Of a stretch of DNA of 64,000 nt, positions 45,308 to 53,741 are shown piece by piece. Numbering within the stretch: position 1 is the first letter of the stretch; each line of letters begins with the position of its first letter. The stretch lies in NCBI RefSeq assembly GCF_000721175.1, contig NZ_JOEZ01000029.1:39339-103338 (forward strand). The letters run 5' to 3'. Position numbers and translations under genes: made by a program. The stretch comes from Streptomyces anulatus (GTDB lineage: Bacteria > Actinomycetota > Actinomycetes > Streptomycetales > Streptomycetaceae). The notes below the pieces were generated by a model, which worked only from the letters and a program-made list of their open reading frames with translations, searched no databases and was not told the origin of the DNA.

Positions 45308-46108
45308 TCAGTAACTGCCCAGCCCGCCACAGACGTTGAGTGCCTGGGCGGTCACCGACGCGGCTACCGGACTGACCAGGTAGCGCACCATGCCGGCCAC
45401 CTCTTCGGGGGTGGAGTAGCGGCCGAGGGGGATCTTCGCCTCGAAGTCGGCAAGGACCTGCTCCTCGGTGACGTTGTTGAGCTTGGCGTAACTGGCGCGG
45501 ATGTCCTGGGCCATGGGCGTTTCCACGTAGCCGGGGCATACCGCGTTCACGGTGGGGCCGCCGTGGGCGGCGAACTCCTTGGCGAGTGCCTTGGTGAAGC
45601 CGATGACACCGGCCTTGGCCGCCGAATACGGGGCCCCGTACGGGACGCCCTGCTTGCCGCCGGTGGAAGCGATGTTGATGATCCGCCCGGTCGGCTGCTT
45701 GATCGCATCGCTGCTCCGGATGACCTCGCGGGTCACCCAGAAGACGCTGTTGAGGTTGGTGTTGATGACGTCCAGCCACAACTCGTCGGGGATCGCGGCG
45801 GTCACGCCGCCACCGCTGCGGCCGGCGTTGTTGACCAGGACTTTTGGCTCGCCGTGCTCCTTGGCGCACCGTTCCACCATGTCGTGGACCGCGTCGCGGT
45901 CCCGTACGTCGCAGGTGTAGCCGGCCACGTCGAAGTGGTCGTCCTCCATCGTCAGCGACCTGACGACCGTATCCAGCTTCCCGGGGTCGCGGCCGGTGAT
46001 GACGACCTTCAGCCCGTCCTGCAGCAGGGCCTGTGCGATCGACAGACCAATGCCGCTCGTGCCGCCCGTAACCAGGGCGACGCTTGTGGATTCGGTGTGT
46101 GCGGGCAT
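45308..46108 (-). CDS. encD: Polyketide ketoreductase
   Basis: 266 aa SDR: VTGGTSGIG, the catalytic Ser in NIASTGG, and PYSAAKAG with YxxxK. It reduces one keto group of the nascent octaketide. It is close to actIII-type C9 ketoreductases. ATG 46108 has GGGAGAAAG upstream; the longer extension to 46285 overlaps the divergent encA promoter and is rejected. Divergent from encA; first gene of the encD-K-J operon. Confidence 0.88.
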   Translation of the reverse strand: MPAHTESTSVALVTGGTSGIGLSIAQALLQDGLKVVITGRDPGKLDTVVRSLTMEDDHFDVAGYTCDVRDRDAVHDMVERCAKEHGEPKVLVNNAGRSGGGVTAAIPDELWLDVINTNLNSVFWVTREVIRSSDAIKQPTGRIINIASTGGKQGVPYGAPYSAAKAGVIGFTKALAKEFAAHGGPTVNAVCPGYVETPMAQDIRASYAKLNNVTEEQVLADFEAKIPLGRYSTPEEVAGMVRYLVSPVAASVTAQALNVCGGLGSY

Positions 46109-46201
46109 GGCGAGACTTTCTCCCTTCGTCGGGGTGGCCGGAACGGACCGGCCCGACGACGAGGCTCCATGCCGGCGGTGCAGGGCCGGTCCACGCCCGG
46201 G

Positions 46202-46235
46202 CAAGGCACTCTCTGCCGCCCAAGCAAGGCACTCT
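46202..46235. repeat. SARP-type direct repeat upstream of encA
   Basis: GCAAGGCACTCT occurs at 46201-46212 and 46224-46235, identical over 12 bases and 23 bases apart; the second copy is part of CAAGCAAGGCA (46221-46231). It lies 62-95 bases before the encA GTG and about 95-125 bases from encD. Two-turn spacing suits a SARP such as EncF. Confidence 0.7.
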
Positions 46236-46296
46236 GGAGCAGAGAATGAGTGGCTGTTAACTGCCGCTGGAGCAGCACCCCGCAAGGTCTCAAGGT

Positions 46297-47568
46297 GTGA
46301 GCCGACACGTAGTCATAACTGGCCTGAGCGTCCTCGCACCCGGTTCGACGGATACCGAGGGCTTCTGGAAGATGATCACAGCGGGACGCAGCGCGATCCG
46401 CAGGATCACGGCATTCGACCCCACACCCTTCCGATCCCAGGTGGCGGGAGAAGTCGATCTGGATCCGCTGGCCTGCGGGTTCACCCGCCGCGAGGTCCGG
46501 CGTCTGGACCGGGCCAGCCTGCTGGCCGTGGCCTGCGCCAGACGGGCGGTGGCGGAAGCCGGGATCACCTCCGGCACGGGTATCGACCCCGGCCGTATCG
46601 GTGTGAGCGTGGGCAACGCGGTGGGATCCGCCACGAGCATCGAGAACGAGTACGTCGTGCTGTCCGACGAGGGACGCCAGTGGCTGGTCGACCAGAACTA
46701 CCAGTCCCCCCACCTCTTCGACTACTTCGTACCTGCTTCCCTCGCCCGCGAGACCGCCTGGGCGGCCGGTGCCGAAGGACCGGTGTCGGTCATCTCGGCC
46801 GGCTGCACTTCAGGCATCGACGCCCTGGGCCATGCCTGCCAGCTCATCCAGGAGGGCAGCGCCGACGTGATGGTCGCCGGCGCCACCGATGCTCCCATCA
46901 CCCCGATCGCCGTGGCCTGCTTCGACGCGATCAAGGCCACCACCCGCCGTAACGACGATCCCGAACACGCCCCGCGCCCCTTCGACCGCACCCGGGACGG
47001 ATTCGCCATCGCCGAGGGCGCGGCCATGCTGGTCCTGGAGGACAGCGAACATGCCTGGCGACGCGGAGCCGACATCTACGGCACCATCACCGGATACGCC
47101 GCGCATTCGAACGCTTACCACATGACGGGCCTGTCCCGGGACGGCAACGAGATGGCCCGCGCCATCACGACCGCCCTGGACGAGGCCCGCACCGACCCCA
47201 CGGCCGTCGGGTACGTCAATGCCCACGGCTCGGGCACCAAGCAGAACGATCTTCATGAAACCGAGGCGTTCAAGAAGGCCCTGGGCGAGCACGCCTACAA
47301 CGTCCCGGTCAGCTCCATCAAGTCGATGATCGGGCACTCTCTCGGCGCGATCGGGGCGATCGAGGTCGCCACCTGCGCGCTGGCCATCCGCAACGGAGTG
47401 GTGCCCCCCACCGCGAACCTCCATGAGCCCGACCCGGACTGCGACCTGGACTACGTCCCCCTTGAGGCACGTGACGTGGACCTTGACGTCGTCCTCACCG
47501 TGGGCAGCGGGTTCGGCGGGTTCCAGAGCGCCATGGTCTTGGAGAAGTGGCGAGGAGGCCGCGCATGA
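46297..47568 (+). CDS. encA: Ketosynthase alpha subunit (minimal PKS)
   Basis: 423 aa KS-alpha: ITGLSVLAPGSTDT at the N-terminus, Cys170 in SAGCTSGID, His in NAHGSGTKQND and GHSLGAIG. It forms a heterodimer with EncB and condenses seven malonyl units on the benzoate primer. The HGSGT variant is a common form. GTG start at 46297; it overlaps encB by 4 bp (ATGA), the standard arrangement for a KS/CLF pair. Confidence 0.93.
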   Translation: MSRHVVITGLSVLAPGSTDTEGFWKMITAGRSAIRRITAFDPTPFRSQVAGEVDLDPLACGFTRREVRRLDRASLLAVACARRAVAEAGITSGTGIDPGRIGVSVGNAVGSATSIENEYVVLSDEGRQWLVDQNYQSPHLFDYFVPASLARETAWAAGAEGPVSVISAGCTSGIDALGHACQLIQEGSADVMVAGATDAPITPIAVACFDAIKATTRRNDDPEHAPRPFDRTRDGFAIAEGAAMLVLEDSEHAWRRGADIYGTITGYAAHSNAYHMTGLSRDGNEMARAITTALDEARTDPTAVGYVNAHGSGTKQNDLHETEAFKKALGEHAYNVPVSSIKSMIGHSLGAIGAIEVATCALAIRNGVVPPTANLHEPDPDCDLDYVPLEARDVDLDVVLTVGSGFGGFQSAMVLEKWRGGRA

Positions 47569-48788
47569 GCACCGACGTCGTGATCACCGGGATGGGTGTG
47601 ACCGCGCCCACCGGCCTGAGCGTCAAGGAGTACTGGAACGCCACCCTGGCCGGCACCCAGGGCATCGCCCCGCTGCAGGAGTTCGACCCCTCGCCGTACA
47701 CCGCACGCCTCGCCGGGCAGATCACCGGCTTCGAGGCCAAGGAGCACCTGCCCGGGCGGCTGCTGCCGCAGACCGACCGCGTCACCCGGCTCGCTCTGGT
47801 CGCTGCCGACCGTGCACTGGAGGATGCCCAGGTCGACATCGCCGAACTCGGCACCTACGAGTGCGGTGTCGTCACCTCGAACGCGACCGGCGGCTTCGAG
47901 TTCTCCCACCGCGAGATGCAGCGCCTGTGGACGCAAGGCCCCGACCGCGTCAGCGTCTACCAGTGCTTTGCATGGTTCTACGCCGTCAACACCGGCCAGA
48001 TCTCCATCCGGCACAAGATGCGCGGCCCGGGCGGCGTGGTCGTCGCCGAACAGGCAGGCGGCCTCGATGCCATCGGGCACGCCCGCCGCACGATCACCCG
48101 CGGCCGCAGCCGCCTGATGGTCACCGGCGGTGTCGAGTCCTCCTTCGACCCATGGGGCTGGGTGTCACACCTCGCCTCCGGCGCCGTCAGCACGGCCACC
48201 GACCCCGCCACCGCCTACCTGCCGTTCGACCAGCAGGCCTGCGGCTATGTGCCGGGAGAAGGCGGTGCCCTCTTCGTCATGGAGGACGCCGAATCGGCGC
48301 GAGGACGCACCGACCGACGTCCCTACGGAAAGATCACCGGCTACGCGGCGACTTTCGACCCCGCCCCCGAGACGCAACGGCCTTCCGGTCTGCGGCGCGC
48401 CGTTGACCTGGCCCTGGCGGATGCGGGGCTGCAGCCCGACGCCATCGACCTCGTCGTCGCCGACGCGGCAGGCGTCGCCGACCTCGACGCCCAGGAAGCC
48501 GATGCCCTGCGCTCCGTCTTCGGCCCGTACGGCGTCCCCGTCTGCGCGCCCAAGACCATGGTCGGCCGACTGATGGCCGGCGGAGGACCACTTGACGTGG
48601 TGTGCGCCCTGCTCGCGCTGCGCGACAACGTCATCCCACCGGCCGTCAACGTCACCGACGTCGTCGACGACTACCAGATCGACCTCGTCCGCGACAACCC
48701 ACGCACGTGCCCCCTGTCGAGGGCCCTGGTCCTCGCGCGCGGCGCCGGCGGCTTCAACTCGGCCGTCATCGTCGAGCACACCCCCTGA
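47565..48788 (+). CDS. encB: Ketosynthase beta subunit/chain-length factor (minimal PKS)
   Basis: 407 aa CLF. The nucleophile Cys is replaced by Gln163 in VVAEQAGGLDA, the diagnostic substitution of true chain-length factors. It sets octaketide length with EncA. ATG 47565 overlaps the encA stop. The gene lacks other unusual features. It gives a useful contrast to the three CLF-like proteins of the first cluster, where the substitution is Arg or Ala. Confidence 0.93.
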   Translation: MSTDVVITGMGVTAPTGLSVKEYWNATLAGTQGIAPLQEFDPSPYTARLAGQITGFEAKEHLPGRLLPQTDRVTRLALVAADRALEDAQVDIAELGTYECGVVTSNATGGFEFSHREMQRLWTQGPDRVSVYQCFAWFYAVNTGQISIRHKMRGPGGVVVAEQAGGLDAIGHARRTITRGRSRLMVTGGVESSFDPWGWVSHLASGAVSTATDPATAYLPFDQQACGYVPGEGGALFVMEDAESARGRTDRRPYGKITGYAATFDPAPETQRPSGLRRAVDLALADAGLQPDAIDLVVADAAGVADLDAQEADALRSVFGPYGVPVCAPKTMVGRLMAGGGPLDVVCALLALRDNVIPPAVNVTDVVDDYQIDLVRDNPRTCPLSRALVLARGAGGFNSAVIVEHTP

Positions 48789-48835
48789 AACCACCACTCC
48801 CCGTGTTCCCACCCGTTGAGAAGGGACCGTTCCAC

Positions 48836-49084
48836 ATGCTCAACATCGACCAGCTCCTGCAGATCCTCAGCGAGCGCTCCGGCGACGAGCAGGCCCTCGC
48901 CCAGGGCGACGACATCCTCGACCGCGAGTTCGAGCTCCTCGGCTACGACTCCCTGGTCCTGCTGGAGACCTCCGCCCAGCTCAAGCACCGCTACAACATC
49001 GACATCCCGGAGGACGTCATCCGGGACCTGAAGACACCGCGCGCCGTCCTCGAGTACGTCAACGTCCCCGCCAGCAGGAACTGA
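48836..49084 (+). CDS. encC: Acyl carrier protein (minimal PKS)
   Basis: 82 aa ACP with the attachment Ser39 in LLGYDSLVLLE. It carries the benzoyl starter (loaded by EncN) and the growing chain. It is 47 bases after encB, with AAGGGA before the ATG. Its shape is typical of aromatic type II PKS ACPs. Confidence 0.93.
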   Translation: MLNIDQLLQILSERSGDEQALAQGDDILDREFELLGYDSLVLLETSAQLKHRYNIDIPEDVIRDLKTPRAVLEYVNVPASRN

Positions 49085-49134
49085 GGCACCCGTCCGCCCT
49101 CCTCCCGCCCCTTTTGCACCGCAGGAGCCAGCTG

Positions 49135-50157
49135 ATGGATGCCCCCACCCCATACCCCTGTCCGCCGCGCCCCAGAGTCGTTCTCACCTTCCCCGGCCAA
49201 GGGGCACAGCACTCCCGCATGGCCGCCGGCCTCTACGGCGTCTCCAAGTCCTTCACCTCCACGATGGACCACGCCTTCGACGCCTTCGGACCGGCCGGAC
49301 GCACCCTGCGCGAAGGATGGCTCGCGGCCACGCCGCCCACGGCCTTCGACGACATCTCCTACGCCCAGCCCCTCCTGTACGCGGTCAACTGCGCGATGGG
49401 CACCATGCTCATCGAGTCGGGTCTGCGCCCCGATGTCCTGCTGGGCCACAGCGTGGGGGAACTGGCCGCCGCCACCCTGGCTGGCGTGTTCTCCTTCGAC
49501 TGCGGCCTGCGCTACCTGTCCGAATACATCGGCGTCTACCAGCACGCCCCGCGCGGCGGCATGCTGGCCGTGGCCGCCAGCCCCATGGAGGTCGAAGCCC
49601 ACCTGGTGCCAGGCGTGGTCATCGGCGCCGTCAACGCACCGCGCCAGGTACTGCTCTCCGCCCCGGAAGAGGCCCTGGCCGACGTGGAAGCCGCCCTCCG
49701 CGGTGCCGGTATCACCTGTTCCCGCGCCCGCGCCCTGCAGCCCTTCCACCACCCGGTGATGCGCGACGTCGTCACGGCCCACGCGGGCTCCCTCACCCGT
49801 CCGCACCTCCACCCGCCGCACACCACCCTCTACTCCGCCTACACCGGGCAGGAACTTGCCGACGAGCTCGCCACCGACTGGCAGTTCTGGACCGGTCAGC
49901 CCGCCGAGCCGGTCCTGTTCGGCCCCACCCTCGAGCATCTGCTGAGCAGTGGCCCTCACCTCTTGATCGAAGCAGGCCCCGGACAGAGCCTGACCGCCCT
50001 GGCACGGCGCACGCCCGCGGTCGCCCGCGGCGCGGCGACAGCCCTCGCCCTGCTGCCGACCCGCGCGGGCGAGCCGGACGCCGACATCGAAGCCGTACGG
50101 GCCGCCCTGACACAGCTCGCCCTCTACGGATGCGACCCGCTGACGCCGGACTTCTGA
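49135..50157 (+). CDS. encL: Acyltransferase-fold editing thioesterase
   Basis: 340 aa MCAT-fold protein (LTFPGQGAQHSRM, Ser in LLGHSVGEL, His in QPFHHPVM). In the published enterocin pathway the homologue removes acetyl-ACP and so enforces the benzoate starter (Kalaitzis et al. work), rather than loading malonate. It lies between encC and encM. ATG 49135 has CAGGAGC upstream. Confidence 0.86.
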   Translation: MDAPTPYPCPPRPRVVLTFPGQGAQHSRMAAGLYGVSKSFTSTMDHAFDAFGPAGRTLREGWLAATPPTAFDDISYAQPLLYAVNCAMGTMLIESGLRPDVLLGHSVGELAAATLAGVFSFDCGLRYLSEYIGVYQHAPRGGMLAVAASPMEVEAHLVPGVVIGAVNAPRQVLLSAPEEALADVEAALRGAGITCSRARALQPFHHPVMRDVVTAHAGSLTRPHLHPPHTTLYSAYTGQELADELATDWQFWTGQPAEPVLFGPTLEHLLSSGPHLLIEAGPGQSLTALARRTPAVARGAATALALLPTRAGEPDADIEAVRAALTQLALYGCDPLTPDF

Positions 50158-50213
50158 CGCCCCAGCTGCCACCCCGTCAAGCGCCCGCCGTGGCGCCGCA
50201 GAAAGGGACAAGC

Positions 50214-51608
50214 ATGCAGTTCCCACAGCTCGACCCTGCCACCCTGGCCGCGTTCAGCGCGGCGTTCAGGGGGGAGTTGATCTGGCCGAGCGACGCCGAC
50301 TACGACGAGGCGCGCCGCATCTGGAACGGCACGATCGACCGGCGCCCCGCGCTGATCGCCCGCTGCACCAGCACCTCGGATGTGGTCGCCGCGGTGAGCT
50401 TCGCCCGCAAGAGCGGCCTGCTGGTCGCGGTCCGCGGCGGAGGACACAGCATGGCCGGGCACTCGGTATGCGACGGCGGGATCGTCATCGATCTCTCCTT
50501 GATGAACAGCGTCAAGGTCAGCCGCCGTCTGCGGCACGCGCGAGCCCAGGGCGGCTGCCTGCTGGGGGCGTTCGACACCGCCACCCAGGCCCACATGCTC
50601 GCCACCCCCGCCGGCGTGGTCTCCCACACCGGATTGGGGGGACTCGTCCTCGGCGGCGGGTTCGGCTGGCTGAGCCGCAAGTACGGCCTGTCCATCGACA
50701 ACCTCACCTCCGTGGAGATCGTCACCGCGGACGGCGCAGTCCTCACCGCGAGCGACACCGAGAACCCCGACCTGTTCTGGGCCGTCCGGGGCGGCGGCGG
50801 CAACTTCGGCGTAGTGACAGCATTCGAGTTCGACCTCCACCGGGTCGGGCCCGTCCGCTTCGCCAGCACCTACTACTCACTGGACGAAGGACCCCAGGTC
50901 ATCCAGGCCTGGCGCGACCACATGGCCACCGCCCCCGACGAACTGACCTGGGCCCTGTATCTGCGCCTGGCACCACCGCTGCCCGAACTGCCTGCAGACA
51001 TGCACGGCAAGCCGGTGATCTGCGCCATGAGCTGCTGGATCGGGGATCCGCACGAGGGTGAGCGGCAGCTCGAGTCCATCCTCCACGTCGGCAAGCCCCA
51101 CGGCCTGACCAAGGTGACCTTGCCCTACCGGGCCCTGCAGGCATACTCCTTCCCCGGCGCCGTCGTCCCCGACCGCATCTACACCAAGAGCGGCTACCTG
51201 AACGAACTGAGCGACGCAGCCATCGACACGGTTCTGGAACACGCCGCCGACATCGCCTCCCCGTTCACCCAGCTCGAACTGCTCTACCTGGGCGGAGCCG
51301 TGGCGCGCGTCTCCGACGACGCCACCGCCTACCCCAACCGCCAGTCGCCGTTCGTGACCAACCTGGCCGCCGCCTGGACGGACCCCACCGAGGACGCCCG
51401 CCACACCGCCTGGGCTCGCGAGGGCTACCAGGCCCTGGCCGGCCACCTTTCCGGCGGCTACGTCAACTTCATGAACCCGGGCGAGGCGGACCGCACGCGG
51501 GACTCCTACGGGGCCGCCAAGTTCGAACGGCTGCAGACCGTCAAGACCAAGTACGACCCGACCAACCTGTTCCGCCTCAACCAGAACATCCCCCCGATCA
51601 ACCCCTGA
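50214..51608 (+). CDS. encM: Flavoenzyme favorskiiase
   Basis: 464 aa FAD-dependent oxidase of the BBE/6-HDNO type, the same length as published EncM. GGGHSMAGHS contains His78, the residue to which FAD is covalently bound. The FAD domain spans about 1-210 (RCTSTSDVVAAVSFARKSG, GGLVLGGGFGWLSRKYG), with the C-terminal BBE segment FMNPGEADRTRDSYG. EncM carries out the dual C-4 oxidation and Favorskii-type rearrangement via a flavin-N5-oxide (established for this enzyme). It is tightly spaced behind encL. The C-terminus DPTNLFRLNQNIPP is the usual family end. Confidence 0.93.
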   Translation: MQFPQLDPATLAAFSAAFRGELIWPSDADYDEARRIWNGTIDRRPALIARCTSTSDVVAAVSFARKSGLLVAVRGGGHSMAGHSVCDGGIVIDLSLMNSVKVSRRLRHARAQGGCLLGAFDTATQAHMLATPAGVVSHTGLGGLVLGGGFGWLSRKYGLSIDNLTSVEIVTADGAVLTASDTENPDLFWAVRGGGGNFGVVTAFEFDLHRVGPVRFASTYYSLDEGPQVIQAWRDHMATAPDELTWALYLRLAPPLPELPADMHGKPVICAMSCWIGDPHEGERQLESILHVGKPHGLTKVTLPYRALQAYSFPGAVVPDRIYTKSGYLNELSDAAIDTVLEHAADIASPFTQLELLYLGGAVARVSDDATAYPNRQSPFVTNLAAAWTDPTEDARHTAWAREGYQALAGHLSGGYVNFMNPGEADRTRDSYGAAKFERLQTVKTKYDPTNLFRLNQNIPPINP

Positions 51609-51711
51609 CACCACCACGCCGCCCTGCCCCGGCTCCCGGCCAACGCCGCGACCGGGGCAGGGCCACACCCGGGGGCCGATCAGCTCCACACCCCCTTGAA
51701 CAGGAGCCGAC

Positions 51712-53280
51712 ATGACCATCGACCGCTTCAACCTCTCCACCCTCATCGACCACCACCTCGACACCGGCCTGAGCGACAAAGCCGCCCTCTACGGCCCCCA
51801 CGGACACGTCAGCTACGGCGAGCTGTACCGGAGCATGTGCGCGATGGGCCGAGCCCTGCGCGCGCTTGGCATCCAGCGTGAACAGCGCGTCCTGCTCGTC
51901 CTGGACGACACCCCGGCGTTCTTCACCGCCTTCCTCGGCGCCAGCCGCATCGGCGCCATCCCGGTTCCGATCAACTATCAAACCAGCCCAGAACAGATCC
52001 GTTTCTACGCTCAGGACAGTTACGCCCGGGCTGCTGTGATCGAAGCGGACCGGTACGAGGAGCTCGCGCCCGCTCTGCTGGAGGCCGGCGTGATGGTGAT
52101 AAGCACCGAGCCAGCCGGGCCGGACGAAGCCACGCTCCACATGCGCGACCTGATCCGCTCACACGAGGGCGACCTGGGCGCCGCGCCCACGCACACCGAG
52201 GATCCCGCGTTGTGGCTGTACAGCTCCGGGTCCACCGGACGGCCCAAAGGAGTGGTCCACCTGCAGCGGGACATCGCACCCGCCTGTCGGCACTACGCGG
52301 GCGAAGTCCTGGGCCTCACGCAGGACGACGTGCACCTGTCCACCACCAAGCTCTTCCACGCCTACGGCCTGGGCAACAGCCTGTTGTTTCCGCTGTGGTT
52401 CGGCGGGACCTCGGTCCTGCTGCCCGGGTTTCCGGCACCGCACCTCGTGCTGGAAACCATCGAACGCGCGCGTCCCACGCTGCTGTTCTCCGTCCCGGCC
52501 CTGTACAACGCCATGCCCCGCTCGCCTGGCGCCGGCTCTCGGGACATGTCGTCCATCCGGCTGTGCATCTCGGCCGCCGAGAACCTGCCCGCTCACGTCT
52601 GGGAACGATGGCACGAGGTGTACGGGCTGACGATCCTGGACGGCGTGGGGTCCACCGAAATGCTGCACATCTACTGCAGCAACACCGAACGGTCCCTGCG
52701 CCCCGGCTCCTCCGGGCAGGCCGTGCCCGGCTACCAGATCAAGCTCGTCGACCCCGACGGCGGCGATATGGAAGGCGCAGGCAGCGGAGAGATGCTCGTG
52801 CGGGGCGGCAGCACGCTGGCCCAGTACTGGCATCGCGCCGACCAGACCCGCTCGGTGCTGCAGGGAAGCTGGTACCGCACCGGCGACCGATATCGCCGCG
52901 ACGAGGACGGCTTCTACTGGTACGAGGGACGTGCCGACGACATGATGAAGGTCTCCGGGCTATGGGTTGCTCCTGCCGCGATCGAGACCGCCCTTCAGCG
53001 GCACCCGGATGTAGCCCAGGCAGCGGTCGTCGGCGTGGACACCGACCGCCTCACCCGGATCAAGGCGTTCATCGTGCTGCGCGACGGCTGCCAGGGCAAC
53101 GACACATTGGCCCGGCATCTGCGGCAGTGGTGCAAGGACCGTCTGGCCAGTCATCAGTTCCCACACCTGGTCGAGTTCGCTGCGGACCTGCCCAAGACGT
53201 CTACGGGCAAGGTCCAGCGGTTCGCCCTGCGCGCACAGCAGACAGTAGAAGCGGATGCTCCGGCCGCCCACGCCGTGTGA
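51712..53280 (+). CDS. encN: Benzoate:ACP ligase
   Basis: 522 aa AMP-forming ligase with YSSGSTGRPKG, the GVGSTEMLHIY segment, YRTGDRYRRDEDGF and the catalytic Lys in LPKTSTGKVQRF. Benzoate-CoA-ligase-type residues (LFHAYGLGNSLLFPLWFGGT) resemble BadA-like enzymes. It activates benzoate and transfers it to EncC (established for the enzyme). ATG 51712 follows encM by 103 bases with AGGAGC upstream. Last gene of the encA-N operon on this strand. Confidence 0.9.
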   Translation: MTIDRFNLSTLIDHHLDTGLSDKAALYGPHGHVSYGELYRSMCAMGRALRALGIQREQRVLLVLDDTPAFFTAFLGASRIGAIPVPINYQTSPEQIRFYAQDSYARAAVIEADRYEELAPALLEAGVMVISTEPAGPDEATLHMRDLIRSHEGDLGAAPTHTEDPALWLYSSGSTGRPKGVVHLQRDIAPACRHYAGEVLGLTQDDVHLSTTKLFHAYGLGNSLLFPLWFGGTSVLLPGFPAPHLVLETIERARPTLLFSVPALYNAMPRSPGAGSRDMSSIRLCISAAENLPAHVWERWHEVYGLTILDGVGSTEMLHIYCSNTERSLRPGSSGQAVPGYQIKLVDPDGGDMEGAGSGEMLVRGGSTLAQYWHRADQTRSVLQGSWYRTGDRYRRDEDGFYWYEGRADDMMKVSGLWVAPAAIETALQRHPDVAQAAVVGVDTDRLTRIKAFIVLRDGCQGNDTLARHLRQWCKDRLASHQFPHLVEFAADLPKTSTGKVQRFALRAQQTVEADAPAAHAV

Positions 53281-53322
53281 CCAGCGTGGGGTGGCCGGAG
53301 CCGATGACGTTCCGGCAGGGGC

Positions 53323-53715
53323 TCAGGCGCCTGCCGGGGCGGCGTTCGGGCTCAGGTGCAGGCCGGCGAGCTGCAACCGCCCGTCCTGGCGGACGACGAC
53401 AAGGGTGAAGCGGAACGCACCGCTGGCGTCGGCATCACCGTTCACGCTCCGCTGGGTCTGGGCCGCCACCACGACGGCCGTCTCCCCGTAGCAGCGGATG
53501 CGCAGGTCGCTCACCGCGAACAACACGTTGCGCACGGTACCCGTGCTGTAGCGGGCCAGCCACTCCTCGCGGCTGCGCACGAAGCCCCGGGGCCCGACGC
53601 CGACGAAGTCCTTCGCGAGCAGATCGTCCAGCGCCCGGTGGTCTTCCCGCTCTTCGGCCGTACTCCATTCCTGGACGAAGTCCGCAACCGCCTGTTCGGC
53701 CAATGTGGTGGTCAT
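53323..53715 (-). CDS. encO: Small SnoaL-like protein
   Basis: 130 aa NTF2-fold protein (DFVQEWSTAEEREDHRALDDLLAKDFVGVGPRGFVRSREEWLARYSTG). Its role in the pathway is not known. It follows encP by 26 bp on the minus strand and ends close to the end of encN, which converges. Symbol by position. Confidence 0.75.
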   Translation of the reverse strand: MTTTLAEQAVADFVQEWSTAEEREDHRALDDLLAKDFVGVGPRGFVRSREEWLARYSTGTVRNVLFAVSDLRIRCYGETAVVVAAQTQRSVNGDADASGAFRFTLVVVRQDGRLQLAGLHLSPNAAPAGA

Positions 53716-53741
53716 GTCGTGTCTCCCTTCCGGCTACGGCT

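Noticed and set aside
49135..50157. Calling EncL a plain malonyl-CoA acyltransferase
   Set aside because: The fold is MCAT-like, but the cluster context and the published role of EncL point to acetyl-ACP editing.
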